Shown: positions 15,597 through 23,524, numbered from the stretch's first letter. The stretch: DNA of 26,505 nucleotides from an uncultured Muribaculaceae bacterium (GCA_910584495.1 CAJUAR010000039.1:1-26505), one strand, 5' to 3'. Numbers and translations are program-made. Notes: generated from the letters alone by a model not told the origin.

Positions 15597-16619
15597 ATGA
15601 AGATAGTAAAGACAATCCTTGTTGCCATACTGCTGTTCCTGCCGGCTATCTCAGCTCAGGCACAGGACGGGAGTGCGGCATATAATTTTCTCAATGTCAC
15701 ATCATCGGCCCGTATCTACGGTCTTGGAGGCATGAACATTACGCTTGTCGACGATGATATTGCCGTTGCCGACCAAAACCCGGCCTTGCTGGGCGGCGAG
15801 ATGAGCGGACAGATCGCACTCAACTATATGAGATATATAGGGGACAGTAATTTTGCAGGCTTTCGTTATGCTCACAGTGCCGGCGAGCACGCCGCATGGA
15901 GTGCAGGCCTGCAGTATTTCGGTTATGGTTCGATGAAGGAAGCTCTGCCCGACGGTTCTGTTGTGGGCACTTTCTCGCCCAAAGATGTTAGTTTCGGCGG
16001 TTCCTACAGCCACGACATTACCGACCGTCTGCGAGGAGGCATTGCGCTCAAGGGTGTATATAGCAGCTATGCCGAGTTTTCTGCCTTCGCCATAAGCACT
16101 GACCTTGGTCTGAACTACTATGACCCCGACAACGATTTGTCGCTGTCGCTTGTTGTTGCCAATCTCGGCGGCCAGGTGAAACGCTTCAACGAATCCTACG
16201 ACCGTCTGCCATTCGACATCCGCCTGGGATGGTCGCAGACTTTCGAAAATTTCCCACTTCGATTTTCCGTAACAGCGTGGAACCTGACCAAATGGCATCT
16301 GCCTTATATCGACAACGGCGATGGAACGTCTATGACCGAGCCTGTGGTGAAGGACAAGTTTATGAGCAACCTCTTTCGTCACCTTGTGTTCGGTGTCGAC
16401 TTGATTTCAAATCCAAACTATTATATATCTCTGGGGTATAACTATAAGGCCCGCACCGACATGAGCACGTATTCGCGCAGTTTTATATCGGGCTTTTCGC
16501 TCGGTGGCGGACTTAAGGTGAAGAATTTCGGTATAGGCCTGGCTTTTGCCCAGCCGCACACCGGGGCTTCGACATTTATGTTCAACCTCAGTTGCAACAT
16601 CAACGAATTTTTGAAATGA
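15597..16619 (+). CDS. porQ: Type IX secretion system protein PorQ
   Basis: A 340-residue outer-membrane beta-barrel protein of the FadL-like type, matching PorQ. PorQ works with the type IX secretion sortase complex that handles secreted proteins carrying C-terminal sorting domains. The start at 15597 gives a clean signal peptide ending SAQA-QDG. The upstream in-frame ATG at 15480 would bury it and precedes the promoter. Family-typical segments are SSARIYGLGGMNITLVDDD and DQNPALLG just after the signal, then alternating amphipathic strands. The stop TGA and the cmk ATG overlap (ATGA, 16616-16619). The order porQ-cmk-ispH also recurs in other Bacteroidetes as I recall, which supports the call. 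Confidence 0.85.
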   Translation: MKIVKTILVAILLFLPAISAQAQDGSAAYNFLNVTSSARIYGLGGMNITLVDDDIAVADQNPALLGGEMSGQIALNYMRYIGDSNFAGFRYAHSAGEHAAWSAGLQYFGYGSMKEALPDGSVVGTFSPKDVSFGGSYSHDITDRLRGGIALKGVYSSYAEFSAFAISTDLGLNYYDPDNDLSLSLVVANLGGQVKRFNESYDRLPFDIRLGWSQTFENFPLRFSVTAWNLTKWHLPYIDNGDGTSMTEPVVKDKFMSNLFRHLVFGVDLISNPNYYISLGYNYKARTDMSTYSRSFISGFSLGGGLKVKNFGIGLAFAQPHTGASTFMFNLSCNINEFLK

Positions 16620-17308
16620 AACAGCCAATTATAGTAGCCATCGATGGCTTTTCTTCGTCGGGCAAAAGCACAATGGCGCGTCGCCTGGCAGCAAAGACCG
16701 GATACAGATATATCGATTCGGGCGCGATGTACCGTGCCGTGGCTCTTTATGCCCTCGAACACGGCATGATCGACGACAACGGCCAGCCGCTGGCCGATGC
16801 GCTGATTGCCGCGCTGCCCCACATAGAGATAGACTTTGTTCCGCAAGCCGACGGCAGCCAGCACACAATGCTCAACGGACAGGATGTGGAAGCCGAAATC
16901 CGACGTCTGCGGGTGTCGAATGTTGTATCGCCGGTGTCGGCCATAGCGCAGGTGCGAAAAGCCCTTGTGTCCATGCAGAAAGCCATGGGAAACAACCGGG
17001 GCATTGTGATGGACGGCCGCGACATTGGCACGGTGGTATTTCCCGATGCAGAACTAAAAATTTTTGTGTGCTCGTCGCCCGAAACACGTGCTCAGCGCCG
17101 TCTCAAGGAAATGATTGAAAAGGGCGCGGCTGTAACCTACGAGGACGTGCTGGCAAACATTGTCAACCGCGACCATATCGACAGCACACGCGCCGAGAGC
17201 CCTCTGCGTCGTGCCGACGATGCGGTGGACCTCGACAATTCCAATATGACCATAGCTCAGCAAGACGAATGGCTCATGCAGCAATTCGAGAATGCTCTCA
17301 ATAAATAA
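16616..17308 (+). CDS. cmk: Cytidylate kinase
   Basis: A 230-residue (d)CMP kinase that phosphorylates CMP and dCMP with ATP. The Walker A loop GFSSSGKST (11-19) is near the N-terminus. IDSGAMYRAV and MDGRDIGTVVFPDA are hallmark Cmk segments for nucleotide binding, and the C-terminal RDHIDSTRAESPLR is the lid region. The ATG at 16616 overlaps the porQ stop; an in-frame ATG 24 bp earlier would only add residues not seen in the family. Nine bases separate it from ispH. Confidence 0.96.
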   Translation: MKQPIIVAIDGFSSSGKSTMARRLAAKTGYRYIDSGAMYRAVALYALEHGMIDDNGQPLADALIAALPHIEIDFVPQADGSQHTMLNGQDVEAEIRRLRVSNVVSPVSAIAQVRKALVSMQKAMGNNRGIVMDGRDIGTVVFPDAELKIFVCSSPETRAQRRLKEMIEKGAAVTYEDVLANIVNRDHIDSTRAESPLRRADDAVDLDNSNMTIAQQDEWLMQQFENALNK

Positions 17309-17317
17309 CAGCCTTCT

Positions 17318-18193
17318 ATGGTAAACATCGAGATTGACAACGATTCGGGCTTCTGCTTCGGTGTGACCACCGCAATCAGCAAGGCTGAGGCCGAGTTGGC
17401 CGGAGGCAAGCCTCTTTACTGTCTGGGCGACATTGTGCACAACCAGGCCGAGGTGGAGCGTCTGCGCGGCAAAGGGCTGCACACCATTACCCATGCCGAA
17501 CTCGACAAGCTCCACGATGCCAAGGTGCTCCTTCGCGCCCATGGCGAGCCTCCGTCGACCTACCGCACTGCCGAGCAGAACAACATCACCATTATCGATG
17601 CCACGTGCCCTGTTGTGCTCAAGCTGCAGCAGCGCATCAAGGCCAACTTCGATGCTCCTGGACCTAAACCGCAAATTGTGATTTATGGCAAGCTGGGGCA
17701 CGCCGAGGTCAATGGCCTTGTGGGACAGACCGAGGGAACGGCTCTTGTGGTGGAAGACATCGACGGATTGTCGAAGATTGATTTCAACCGCGACATAGCC
17801 CTCTACTCTCAGACTACAAAATCGCTCGAAGGTTTCAGGCGCATAATCGATGAAATTGAGCGGCGCAAAGCCCCGGGAGTTAAGTTTACAAGCTACGACA
17901 CCATCTGCCGTCAGGTTGCAAACCGGGTGGAGCGTATAACCGATTTTGCGCGTGGCAAGGATGTGGTGCTCTTTGTGGCCGGTGCCAAGAGCAGCAACGG
18001 CAAGGTGCTTTTCAATCACTGCCTTGACGTGAATCCTCGCACCCATCTCATAGGCACGCCCGACGAAATCGCCCCTTCGTGGTTCGAAGGCGCGCATTCG
18101 GTGGGCATCTGCGGGGCCACATCGACGCCGCGCTGGCTCATGGAGGAAGTTGCGGCACGCTCTGCTGTCATTGTTGGACAAGCCAATGGATAA
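17318..18193 (+). CDS. ispH: 4-hydroxy-3-methylbut-2-enyl diphosphate reductase
   Basis: A 291-residue IspH (LytB), the last step of the MEP isoprenoid pathway, yielding IPP and DMAPP. The three [4Fe-4S] cysteines are Cys13 (GFCFGV), Cys97 (DATCP) and Cys197 (DTIC). The substrate residues His41, His75 (HGEPP), His128 and Glu130 (GHAEV) are present. The full length is typical of the stand-alone enzyme. The end overlaps the start of the next gene by 8 bp, so this is the middle of a tightly packed operon. Confidence 0.97.
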   Translation: MVNIEIDNDSGFCFGVTTAISKAEAELAGGKPLYCLGDIVHNQAEVERLRGKGLHTITHAELDKLHDAKVLLRAHGEPPSTYRTAEQNNITIIDATCPVVLKLQQRIKANFDAPGPKPQIVIYGKLGHAEVNGLVGQTEGTALVVEDIDGLSKIDFNRDIALYSQTTKSLEGFRRIIDEIERRKAPGVKFTSYDTICRQVANRVERITDFARGKDVVLFVAGAKSSNGKVLFNHCLDVNPRTHLIGTPDEIAPSWFEGAHSVGICGATSTPRWLMEEVAARSAVIVGQANG

Positions 18194-18683
18194 TTTCATA
18201 GCTATTGATGTGGAGACAGCCAACGGCTCGCGATCGAGCATTTGTTCGATAGGAGCCGTAAAAGTGCGCGACGGCGTGATTGTCGACAGCCGCTATTCGC
18301 TCGTCAATCCCGAACCGAACTACTATTCATGGTTTTGCACCCGTGTGCACGGCCTCACCGATGACGACACCTGGAATGCTCCGTCGTTCGGCGAGGTATG
18401 GACGCTGTGGCAGGACTGGCTCGAAGACTTGCCGCTCGTTGCTCACAATGCGCCTTTCGACCAGGGCTGTATTGCGGCCGCATGCGGCATCTATGGCCTC
18501 GAGCCTCCCGGACAGCCCTTTTTGGACACTTTGTCGGCCGCCCGGCGCAGCATTCCTCGCGGTATGTGTCCCTCAAAAGCCCTCGATGCGCTGTGCAACT
18601 TTTTTGGAATACCTTTCAACGACCACCACAACGCACTTGCCGATGCCGAGGGGTGTGCCAAACTTGCAATGATTCTGCTTTGA
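18186..18683 (+). CDS. DEDDh 3'-5' exonuclease, DnaQ-like
   Basis: A 165-residue exonuclease domain without other domains. The DEDDh residues are all visible: Asp8 and Glu10 (AIDVETA), Asp92 (HNAPFD), His148 and Asp153 (HHNALADAE). It resembles the proofreading epsilon subunit of DNA polymerase III but could equally be a repair or RNA exonuclease. The ATG at 18186 gives the usual N-terminus starting just before the first Asp motif and overlaps the ispH stop. A longer in-frame start at 18150 would lie deep inside ispH. Confidence 0.9.
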   Translation: MDNFIAIDVETANGSRSSICSIGAVKVRDGVIVDSRYSLVNPEPNYYSWFCTRVHGLTDDDTWNAPSFGEVWTLWQDWLEDLPLVAHNAPFDQGCIAAACGIYGLEPPGQPFLDTLSAARRSIPRGMCPSKALDALCNFFGIPFNDHHNALADAEGCAKLAMILL

Positions 18684-18964
18684 AGACAACAATACTCATC
18701 ATAATTAACATAATTCTCTTGTCAATCCTCGCCGGATGTTATTCCGATGATGCAAAATCGACAGCTGCCGAACTCGACATGGCGGCGAAAGCCGGTGTCG
18801 AAGCCGCGCAGCAAGCAATGGCGCTGCCGCCGGGATCCTACGAGCGCGACGATGCCATCCTTGCCATTCGTGCCAAGGAAACAGAGCTGCGCATGGCCGG
18901 TTTCGAAGAGTGTGCCGACAGCTTTGCAGCTGCCGCCGGGCGCATTATTCTGCCAAAGTTGTGA
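18680..18964 (+). CDS. Small lipoprotein with a TTG start
   Basis: A 94-residue lipoprotein. A hydrophobic N-terminus ends in a perfect lipobox, LAGC (Cys20). The mature part is about 75 residues, Ala-rich and probably helical, with no domain I recognise. No ATG is available: the frame begins at TTG 18680-18682, which shares bases with the exonuclease stop (TTGA). This is the fourth stop/start junction of the operon to be overlapping or nearly so. Role unknown. It could be a helical periplasmic or outer-membrane-anchored protein. Confidence 0.75.
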   Translation: MKTTILIIINIILLSILAGCYSDDAKSTAAELDMAAKAGVEAAQQAMALPPGSYERDDAILAIRAKETELRMAGFEECADSFAAAAGRIILPKL

Positions 18965-18991
18965 TTGTTCAACAATCTTTTCGTAACTTTG
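18961..18991 (+). promoter_or_regulatory. Wzi operon promoter with overlapping palindrome
   Basis: TAACTTTG (18984-18991) is a perfect -7 element, 36 bp before the ATG. The upstream part reads GTGATTGTTC (18961-18970), so a TTG lies only 16 bp from the -7. The same ten bases, at the same 13-bp distance, precede the XRE gene promoter at 23525. GATTGTT-C-AACAATC (18963-18977) is a perfect 7-bp inverted repeat over the -33 region, followed by TTTT. It could be an operator or the terminator of the previous lipoprotein. Confidence 0.5.
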
Positions 18992-19027
18992 CAATCCGAT
19001 ATGAGTCAACATTAGGTACATTCCAGG

Positions 19028-20572
19028 ATGAAGACATTTGCCAAAATATTGTGTATCACTTTTTTAGGCGCTGTCGTTGATGGTGCGCAAGCACAAAGCG
19101 ACGTTCAGATAGACTACCAAGTGAGACTGCTCGCCAATGCATCGACGGGCAACCATGCGCCCTATATGATTGGTTCGTGGAACTATGGGCGAGTAACCGG
19201 AGATGCCGGTGTTTGGAATAACTGTGAGGCTGTAAAGAGCATGGACCTCAACAGCCGTTTCTCATGGGGCGCAGGTGTCGAATATATGTTGGGCTATGGC
19301 TCGGCTGCCGACTATCTCCGTTGGGACAACGATCTACAAAAGTTCTACACCAACCATATGCGTCAAGCTCCGGTGCGCCTGCAGCAGTTTTATGGCGAAA
19401 TTAAATTTCGAGGAGCATTTATCACGGTGGGTATGAAGCACTCCCATTCGGGCATTGTCGACGATACAATGTCGTCGGGCGATTTTACCCGAAGCAACAA
19501 CGCTCGTTCTGTGCCGGGGGTGGCTGTGGGTTTTGTAGATTTCCAAAACATCCCTTTCACCGATGGTTGGCTGCAGGTTAATGGCGAACTGATGTACGGC
19601 AAAATGACCGACACGGGTTTCAAAAAAGACATGTTCAACTACTATAACGGAGTGCTGGGAACCAACCTTATGTACACATATAAAAGGTGTTACTTCCGCA
19701 CCAAGCCTACACAGCCCCTTGTGTGTACCTTCGGCATGCAGACGGCAGCCCTTTTTGGCGGCACGTCGACATTTTATAAAAAAGGCGTTGTCACAAGGCA
19801 GGACCATCATGGTTTTGAGTGGCGTGACCTGGTAGACATGTTCTTCCCCATTGAGGGCAACGAAGACTACTACAAAGGCAGCTCGTTGGGCTCGTGGGAT
19901 TTCAAGGCTGAATATTTTTTTGAAAACGGCTCGATGCTCAAGGCCTATTTCGAGTGGCCGTGGGAAGATGGGTCCGGGATTGGTCGTCAAAACGGCTGGG
20001 ACGGCATATGGGGCTTGCAGTATAACTTTGCAAAGTCCGGACCGGTGAGTAAAATTCTTTTTGAATATCTTGACTTCACCAACCAGTCGGGCCCCATACA
20101 TTTTGCTCCCGGCGACTTTGACAATACCGACCTCACCTCGCAGGCCACCGGCGGCGACGACTATTATAACAATGGATACTATGGCTCGTATGCCAACTAT
20201 GGCATGTCCATGGGTACGCCTTTCTTGAAATCGCCGCTTTACAATAAGGATGGTGCGCCGTTGTATCTCAACAACCGCGCGCGAGGGTTTCATGCCGCCA
20301 TCATGGGCGAATTTGGTAGTGCGTGGGCCTATAGGGCAATGTTAAGCTACCAACAGGCCGGAGGGTCTGGCCGTTTCCCGGCCAGGCACAAGCTCTATGA
20401 CACTTCGATGATGGTGGATGTCATGTGGTCTCCAGCCCGATTGAAAGAAGGCCTGTCGCTCCATGGCATGGTGGCTTTTGATGCCGGTCATCTTCGAGGC
20501 AACAATTTTGGCTTGATGGTGGGGGTGAAATATAGCGGTGATCTCGTCCTTAAAAAAAATAGCAAAAAATGA
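19028..20572 (+). CDS. Capsule assembly Wzi-like outer-membrane protein
   Basis: A 514-residue outer-membrane beta-barrel protein of the Bacteroidetes Wzi-like capsule-assembly type. Wzi holds capsular polysaccharide at the cell surface. A signal peptide ends near AQAQ-SD. The N-terminal stretch (YQVRLLANASTGNHAPYMIG) and the GDFTRSNNARSVPG segment are the family-typical pattern, followed by many alternating Tyr/Trp/Gly-rich strands. The stop and the next ATG share ATGA (20569-20572). The operon continues with a lipocalin-like lipoprotein and a sugar-nucleotide dehydratase, which fits surface polysaccharide work. The polysaccharide itself is unknown. Confidence 0.75.
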   Translation: MKTFAKILCITFLGAVVDGAQAQSDVQIDYQVRLLANASTGNHAPYMIGSWNYGRVTGDAGVWNNCEAVKSMDLNSRFSWGAGVEYMLGYGSAADYLRWDNDLQKFYTNHMRQAPVRLQQFYGEIKFRGAFITVGMKHSHSGIVDDTMSSGDFTRSNNARSVPGVAVGFVDFQNIPFTDGWLQVNGELMYGKMTDTGFKKDMFNYYNGVLGTNLMYTYKRCYFRTKPTQPLVCTFGMQTAALFGGTSTFYKKGVVTRQDHHGFEWRDLVDMFFPIEGNEDYYKGSSLGSWDFKAEYFFENGSMLKAYFEWPWEDGSGIGRQNGWDGIWGLQYNFAKSGPVSKILFEYLDFTNQSGPIHFAPGDFDNTDLTSQATGGDDYYNNGYYGSYANYGMSMGTPFLKSPLYNKDGAPLYLNNRARGFHAAIMGEFGSAWAYRAMLSYQQAGGSGRFPARHKLYDTSMMVDVMWSPARLKEGLSLHGMVAFDAGHLRGNNFGLMVGVKYSGDLVLKKNSKK

Positions 20573-21021
20573 AGTCAGTCAAATTATTCTTTGTCATTGC
20601 CCTTATGGCGGTTTTCGGCGGATGCACGCAGAACAATGGCCATATAGGCAAGCTTTTCGGCTCGTGGGGCTTGGAACTGATGACTGTCGACGACCAGCCG
20701 GTGGTGTTTGAGGATGGCGGATTTGCTACAATGAGCTTCCAAAGCAATATTGTGATGGCCATTTATAATGATAAATATCATAACTCGCTCAAAAGCTACG
20801 GCACCTGGAAGCGTTTCGATTCGGTTCTCCAGTTCGATTTTGAACACAAAAGCAACAACGACATTCCGGGAACAGGTGCTTTCGCGCCGCCTGTATGGCT
20901 TCAATTTCCCGCCGGTGTGAGCGATTTTGTGATTGTCGAGCTTTCCGACAGCAAGCTGTGGCTCATGCGGACAGACAACAAGGGCAAACAATATGTATAT
21001 ATTTTCAAAAAAACATGGTAG
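20569..21021 (+). CDS. Lipocalin-like lipoprotein
   Basis: A 150-residue lipoprotein with lipobox FGGC (Cys19) and a beta-rich mature part that looks like a small lipocalin-like barrel (GSWGLE near the start, YGTWKRFD in the middle, and a C-terminal YVYIFKK strand). Such domains are common in exported Bacteroidetes proteins of unknown function. It overlaps Wzi by 4 bp and the dehydratase by 7 bp, so it is probably made together with them. A ligand cannot be inferred. Confidence 0.75.
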   Translation: MKSVKLFFVIALMAVFGGCTQNNGHIGKLFGSWGLELMTVDDQPVVFEDGGFATMSFQSNIVMAIYNDKYHNSLKSYGTWKRFDSVLQFDFEHKSNNDIPGTGAFAPPVWLQFPAGVSDFVIVELSDSKLWLMRTDNKGKQYVYIFKKTW

Positions 21022-22010
21022 ATAGCAGCAAAACAAAAGTTTTGGTTACGGGAGCCGACGGATTTATCGGTTCCCACCTTGTGCAGACTCTCTTAGCTCA
21101 CGGTTTTGACGTGCGTGCATTGGCACAGTACAATTCATTCAACAACTGGGGCTGGCTCGAAGACTTTGCCGGCACCGAGGGGCTGGAAATTGTAACAGGC
21201 GATGTTCGCGATCCAAATCTGTGTCGCGAGATATGCCGAGGCATCGACACTGTCTATCACCTTGCCGCCCTCATTGCAATTCCATATAGCTATATAGCCC
21301 CGGACAGCTATGTGGACACAAACATAAAAGGCACGCTCAACATGCTTCAGGCAGCACGAGACTGCGCTTGCCGACGAATTGTCGTAACATCTACCAGCGA
21401 GGTGTATGGCACCGCGCAGTATGTGCCTATCGACGAGAAGCATCCGCGCCAGCCTCAGTCGCCATATTCGGCAACGAAAATCGGAGCCGACGCTTTGGCC
21501 AAGAGTTTCTACAATGCCTTCGATCTGCCGGTGGTGATTGCCCGTCCTTTCAATACCTACGGGCCGCGCCAGAGTGCACGTGCCATTATTCCCACCATCA
21601 TCACCCAGATCCTTTCGGGAACCAAAGAAATCAAGCTCGGCGACCTGCGGCCCACTCGCGACTTCAACTATGTGGCCGACACTGCCGAGGGCTTTGTTGC
21701 ACTTGGAACCACTCCCGGCCTTGAAGGAATGGAAATCAACATTGCCACCGGTACTGAGGTGTCGATGGCCGACACTTTGGCTGCGATAGCTCGTCTTATG
21801 AAAAGCGATGTGGCCTTTATATGCGACCGGCAGCGTCTGCGTCCTGCCAAGAGCGAGGTGAACCGTCTGTGCGGCGATAACTCCCTAATCACATCTCTCA
21901 CCGACTGGCATCCGCGTTACACCCTTGAACAGGGCCTTGCCAAGACTATCGAATGGTTTTCGCAGCCTTCGAATATTGCCAAATACAAAAGCGATATTTA
22001 TAATCGATAA
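21015..22010 (+). CDS. legB: NAD-dependent 4,6-dehydratase, LegB-like
   Basis: A 331-residue SDR enzyme that likely converts a UDP- or GDP-linked amino sugar to its 4-keto-6-deoxy form. The Rossmann motif GADGFIG (13-19), STSEVYG (126-132), Tyr151 and Lys155 (YSATK), and PTRDFNYV fit the SDR dehydratases. The whole sequence, especially the stretches around LIAIPYSYIAPDSYVDTN and ARPFNTYGPRQSAR, reads like LegB of the legionaminic-acid pathway. The start at 21015 was chosen because it begins just before the Rossmann strand and overlaps the lipocalin stop; an in-frame ATG at 20895 lies inside that gene. No other leg genes lie in the window, so the true product is uncertain. Confidence 0.8.
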   Translation: MVDSSKTKVLVTGADGFIGSHLVQTLLAHGFDVRALAQYNSFNNWGWLEDFAGTEGLEIVTGDVRDPNLCREICRGIDTVYHLAALIAIPYSYIAPDSYVDTNIKGTLNMLQAARDCACRRIVVTSTSEVYGTAQYVPIDEKHPRQPQSPYSATKIGADALAKSFYNAFDLPVVIARPFNTYGPRQSARAIIPTIITQILSGTKEIKLGDLRPTRDFNYVADTAEGFVALGTTPGLEGMEINIATGTEVSMADTLAAIARLMKSDVAFICDRQRLRPAKSEVNRLCGDNSLITSLTDWHPRYTLEQGLAKTIEWFSQPSNIAKYKSDIYNR

Positions 22011-22042
22011 ATGCCTGTAGATCAAAACTTATAATATAATTA

Positions 22043-22224
22043 AAGTTTCGCAAGCTTTAAGGCTTGCAAAACTTAGGTTAAAGGGGTTAAAAGGGTTATG
22101 ATCCTTTGGCTCAGGTTAAGAATTATGGATAAATTAACCTGTTGCTTAGCAACTTAACCCATCGCTGCAAGCTATATAACCCGTTGCTTAGCAACATAAC
22201 CTTCAAGTGAAGCTTGCGAAACTT
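22043..22224. repeat. 182-bp composite palindromic intergenic repeat
   Basis: The element is closed by perfect 15-bp inverted arms: AAGTTTCGCAAGCTT (22043-22057) and AAGCTTGCGAAACTT (22210-22224). Inside lie a hairpin AAGTTTCGCAAGC/GCTTGCAAAACTT (22043-22074, one mismatch) and two copies of the hairpin GTTGC-TTA-GCAAC (22141-22153 and 22183-22195). TTAACC/GGTTAA-type motifs surround them. Its right-hand 53 bp recur at 1-52. It lies 32 bp after legB and carries no coding frame. It could be a non-autonomous mobile element or a structured RNA/terminator repeat. Confidence 0.75.
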
Positions 22225-22235
22225 GAGTAATATAA

Positions 22236-22271
22236 TTGCACATGTGGCACTGCCGGATGTGCAAACTTTTT
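22236..22271 (+). terminator. Terminator after legB
   Basis: TTGCACAT (22236-22243) pairs perfectly with ATGTGCAA (22257-22264) around a 13-nt loop, and a run of five T (22267-22271) follows. It most likely ends the Wzi-legB transcript, downstream of the inserted repeat. Confidence 0.6.
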
Positions 22272-22282
22272 ATTGCGAGCGG

Positions 22283-22313
22283 TTGTTTTATAGAGGAAAA
22301 ATAACTAATTTTG
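22283..22313 (+). promoter_or_regulatory. Promoter of the small beta-barrel gene
   Basis: TTG (22283-22285), a 20-bp spacer and TAATTTTG (22306-22313) fit the Bacteroidetes consensus. The start site would be near 22320, leaving a leader of about 43 nt. Confidence 0.6.
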
Positions 22314-22362
22314 TTTCTAACTTCAAAACAGCATTGCATAACTAACTTAAAACACGTTCGCT

Positions 22363-22905
22363 ATGAAGAAATTACTTGTGATGGCTATAGCCATGATTGC
22401 CACTCTTGCCGCTTCGGCACAGGCATATACGGGAGGCGCGATAGGCTTTATGCGTAATACCAGCGCCAATAAAACCACTTTTACAATTGCTCCCGAACTG
22501 GGCTTCAATCTGAGCGATACATGGGCTATTGGAGGTGTGGTCGACTTCTCTTATCTCAAGACCAAAGAAGGACATTCAACAATGTTCGAAATCGACCCGT
22601 ATGCCCGTTATACATTCTACAAAGCCGATAACAGCAAGCTCAAACTCTTTATCGACGGTGGTGTGGACCTTGGATTTGGCAGTTCCAAACTCAAAGGCGA
22701 AAGTTCTGGAACGGCAGTATCCTTCGGTATTGGCTTGAAACCCGGCGTTTCATACGCCCTCAGCGACAATTTCAGCCTGGTGGCTCATCTGGGCTTCCTC
22801 GGCTACAAGGGCGGCAACGGCAAGTATAAACAGCTCCATGACGAAGTGTTCGGCTTCGATTTCAGCACCATGAACCTTTCCTTCGGCTTCTACTACAACT
22901 TCTGA
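22363..22905 (+). CDS. Small outer-membrane beta-barrel protein
   Basis: A 180-residue predicted eight-stranded outer-membrane barrel (OmpA/OmpW-like size). The signal peptide ends ASAQA-YT. The mature part alternates hydrophobic and polar residues and is Gly/Phe/Tyr-rich. It ends in YYNF, and the terminal Phe is the usual signal for the BAM insertion machinery. It has its own promoter and stands alone. A 162-bp mobile-like element lies 3 bp after the TSD-flanked junction behind its stop, between gene and terminator. Function is unknown beyond membrane location. Confidence 0.85.
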   Translation: MKKLLVMAIAMIATLAASAQAYTGGAIGFMRNTSANKTTFTIAPELGFNLSDTWAIGGVVDFSYLKTKEGHSTMFEIDPYARYTFYKADNSKLKLFIDGGVDLGFGSSKLKGESSGTAVSFGIGLKPGVSYALSDNFSLVAHLGFLGYKGGNGKYKQLHDEVFGFDFSTMNLSFGFYYNF

Positions 22906-22911
22906 TTCTTA

Positions 22912-23073
22912 GAGAGTGTTTGAATTTAACTTTATGAAATCTTTAGAGGACTTTCCGGCCTGTTTTGAGTTTTCATTCAGTTATTATGGAACCCCATAAT
23001 TCCTTCATTCAACCTCAAAACAATCTCGGAAATCTTCTCTAAATCTTAACATAAGTCAATTTCAAACACTCTC
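22912..23073. mobile_element. MITE-like element with 3-bp target duplication
   Basis: The ends are perfect 13-bp inverted repeats, GAGAGTGTTTGAA and TTCAAACACTCTC (22912-22924, 23061-23073). The similarity continues imperfectly inward across almost the full 162 bp (shared TTTAGAG, TTTCCG, GTTTTGAG and ATTATGG steps), so the RNA or single strand could fold as one long hairpin. TTA flanks both sides (22909-22911 and 23074-23076), a target duplication of the 3-bp TNA type seen in some IS5-family groups. It has no transposase frame, so it would need one supplied in trans. Confidence 0.8.
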
Positions 23074-23085
23074 TTAACATATTAG

Positions 23086-23142
23086 AACCGGTTCGACAAT
23101 GTTTGTTAATTCTCTGACAGACATGGCCGAACCGGTTTTTTG
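23086..23142 (+). terminator. Terminator displaced from the beta-barrel gene
   Basis: AACCGGTTCG (23086-23095) pairs perfectly with CGAACCGGTT (23129-23138), followed by six T ending at 23142. The arms are 33 nt apart. Before the MITE inserted, it would have lain about 15 bp after the beta-barrel gene, which is its likely owner. Confidence 0.75.
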
Positions 23143-23188
23143 TAACTTTATAAAAAATTTGAGGCTGAACAGCAGACCAAGGATTTGA

Positions 23189-23410
23189 TGCGCCATTCAC
23201 CGGGTTGCCCGTGCCGGTATCGACAAACACATCACCTGGCATTGCATCCATCATAGCTGCGGAACGAATCTGTTGAGCAACGGTGCCAACATCAAAACCG
23301 TAGCCAGCATTCTCGGACACAGCGGCCTCGCCCACACCGAGAAATACACACGCGCCGTCGATTCCCTGAAACAAGCCGCCATCGACTCCATGCCGCCACT
23401 CGAACTGTAG
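23189..23410 (+). pseudogene. Decayed tyrosine recombinase C-terminus
   Basis: An open stretch of 73 codons after a TGA, without a start, gives the last part of a phage-type integrase. RAGIDKHITWH leads into HCIHHSCGTNLL, where functional enzymes usually have HxxRHSFGT. GHSGLAHTEKYTRAVD then holds the last conserved His and the nucleophile Tyr. The catalytic Arg position of the HxxR box is His here, and the Phe next to it is Cys. The N-terminal two-thirds are missing. It sits at the left border of the AT-richer cassette and may be the remains of the element that brought it. The 163 bp after it (23411-23573) hold only the XRE promoter. Confidence 0.75.
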
Positions 23411-23524
23411 CATGGCTCACTCGGTATTTGGATAGTGGCAAATAATTTTGCGGCTTCTTAGGTGCCGAATCCATCATTTCTCGAAATACCATAAAAGAGT
23501 ATGTGTAGTTTTCACCATAATATA

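Noticed and set aside
17054..18241. 395-codon minus-strand frame across cmk, ispH and the exonuclease
   Set aside because: It covers three well-supported plus-strand genes and shows no recognisable motif.
18398..18679. Longer version of the small lipoprotein, extending 94 codons upstream
   Set aside because: The extension lies in another frame of the exonuclease gene and would place the lipobox mid-protein.
22912..23076. Invertible promoter (phase-variation) element, given the inverted ends
   Set aside because: No promoter faces a gene from inside, the element follows a stop codon, and the TTA flanks fit a transposition event better.
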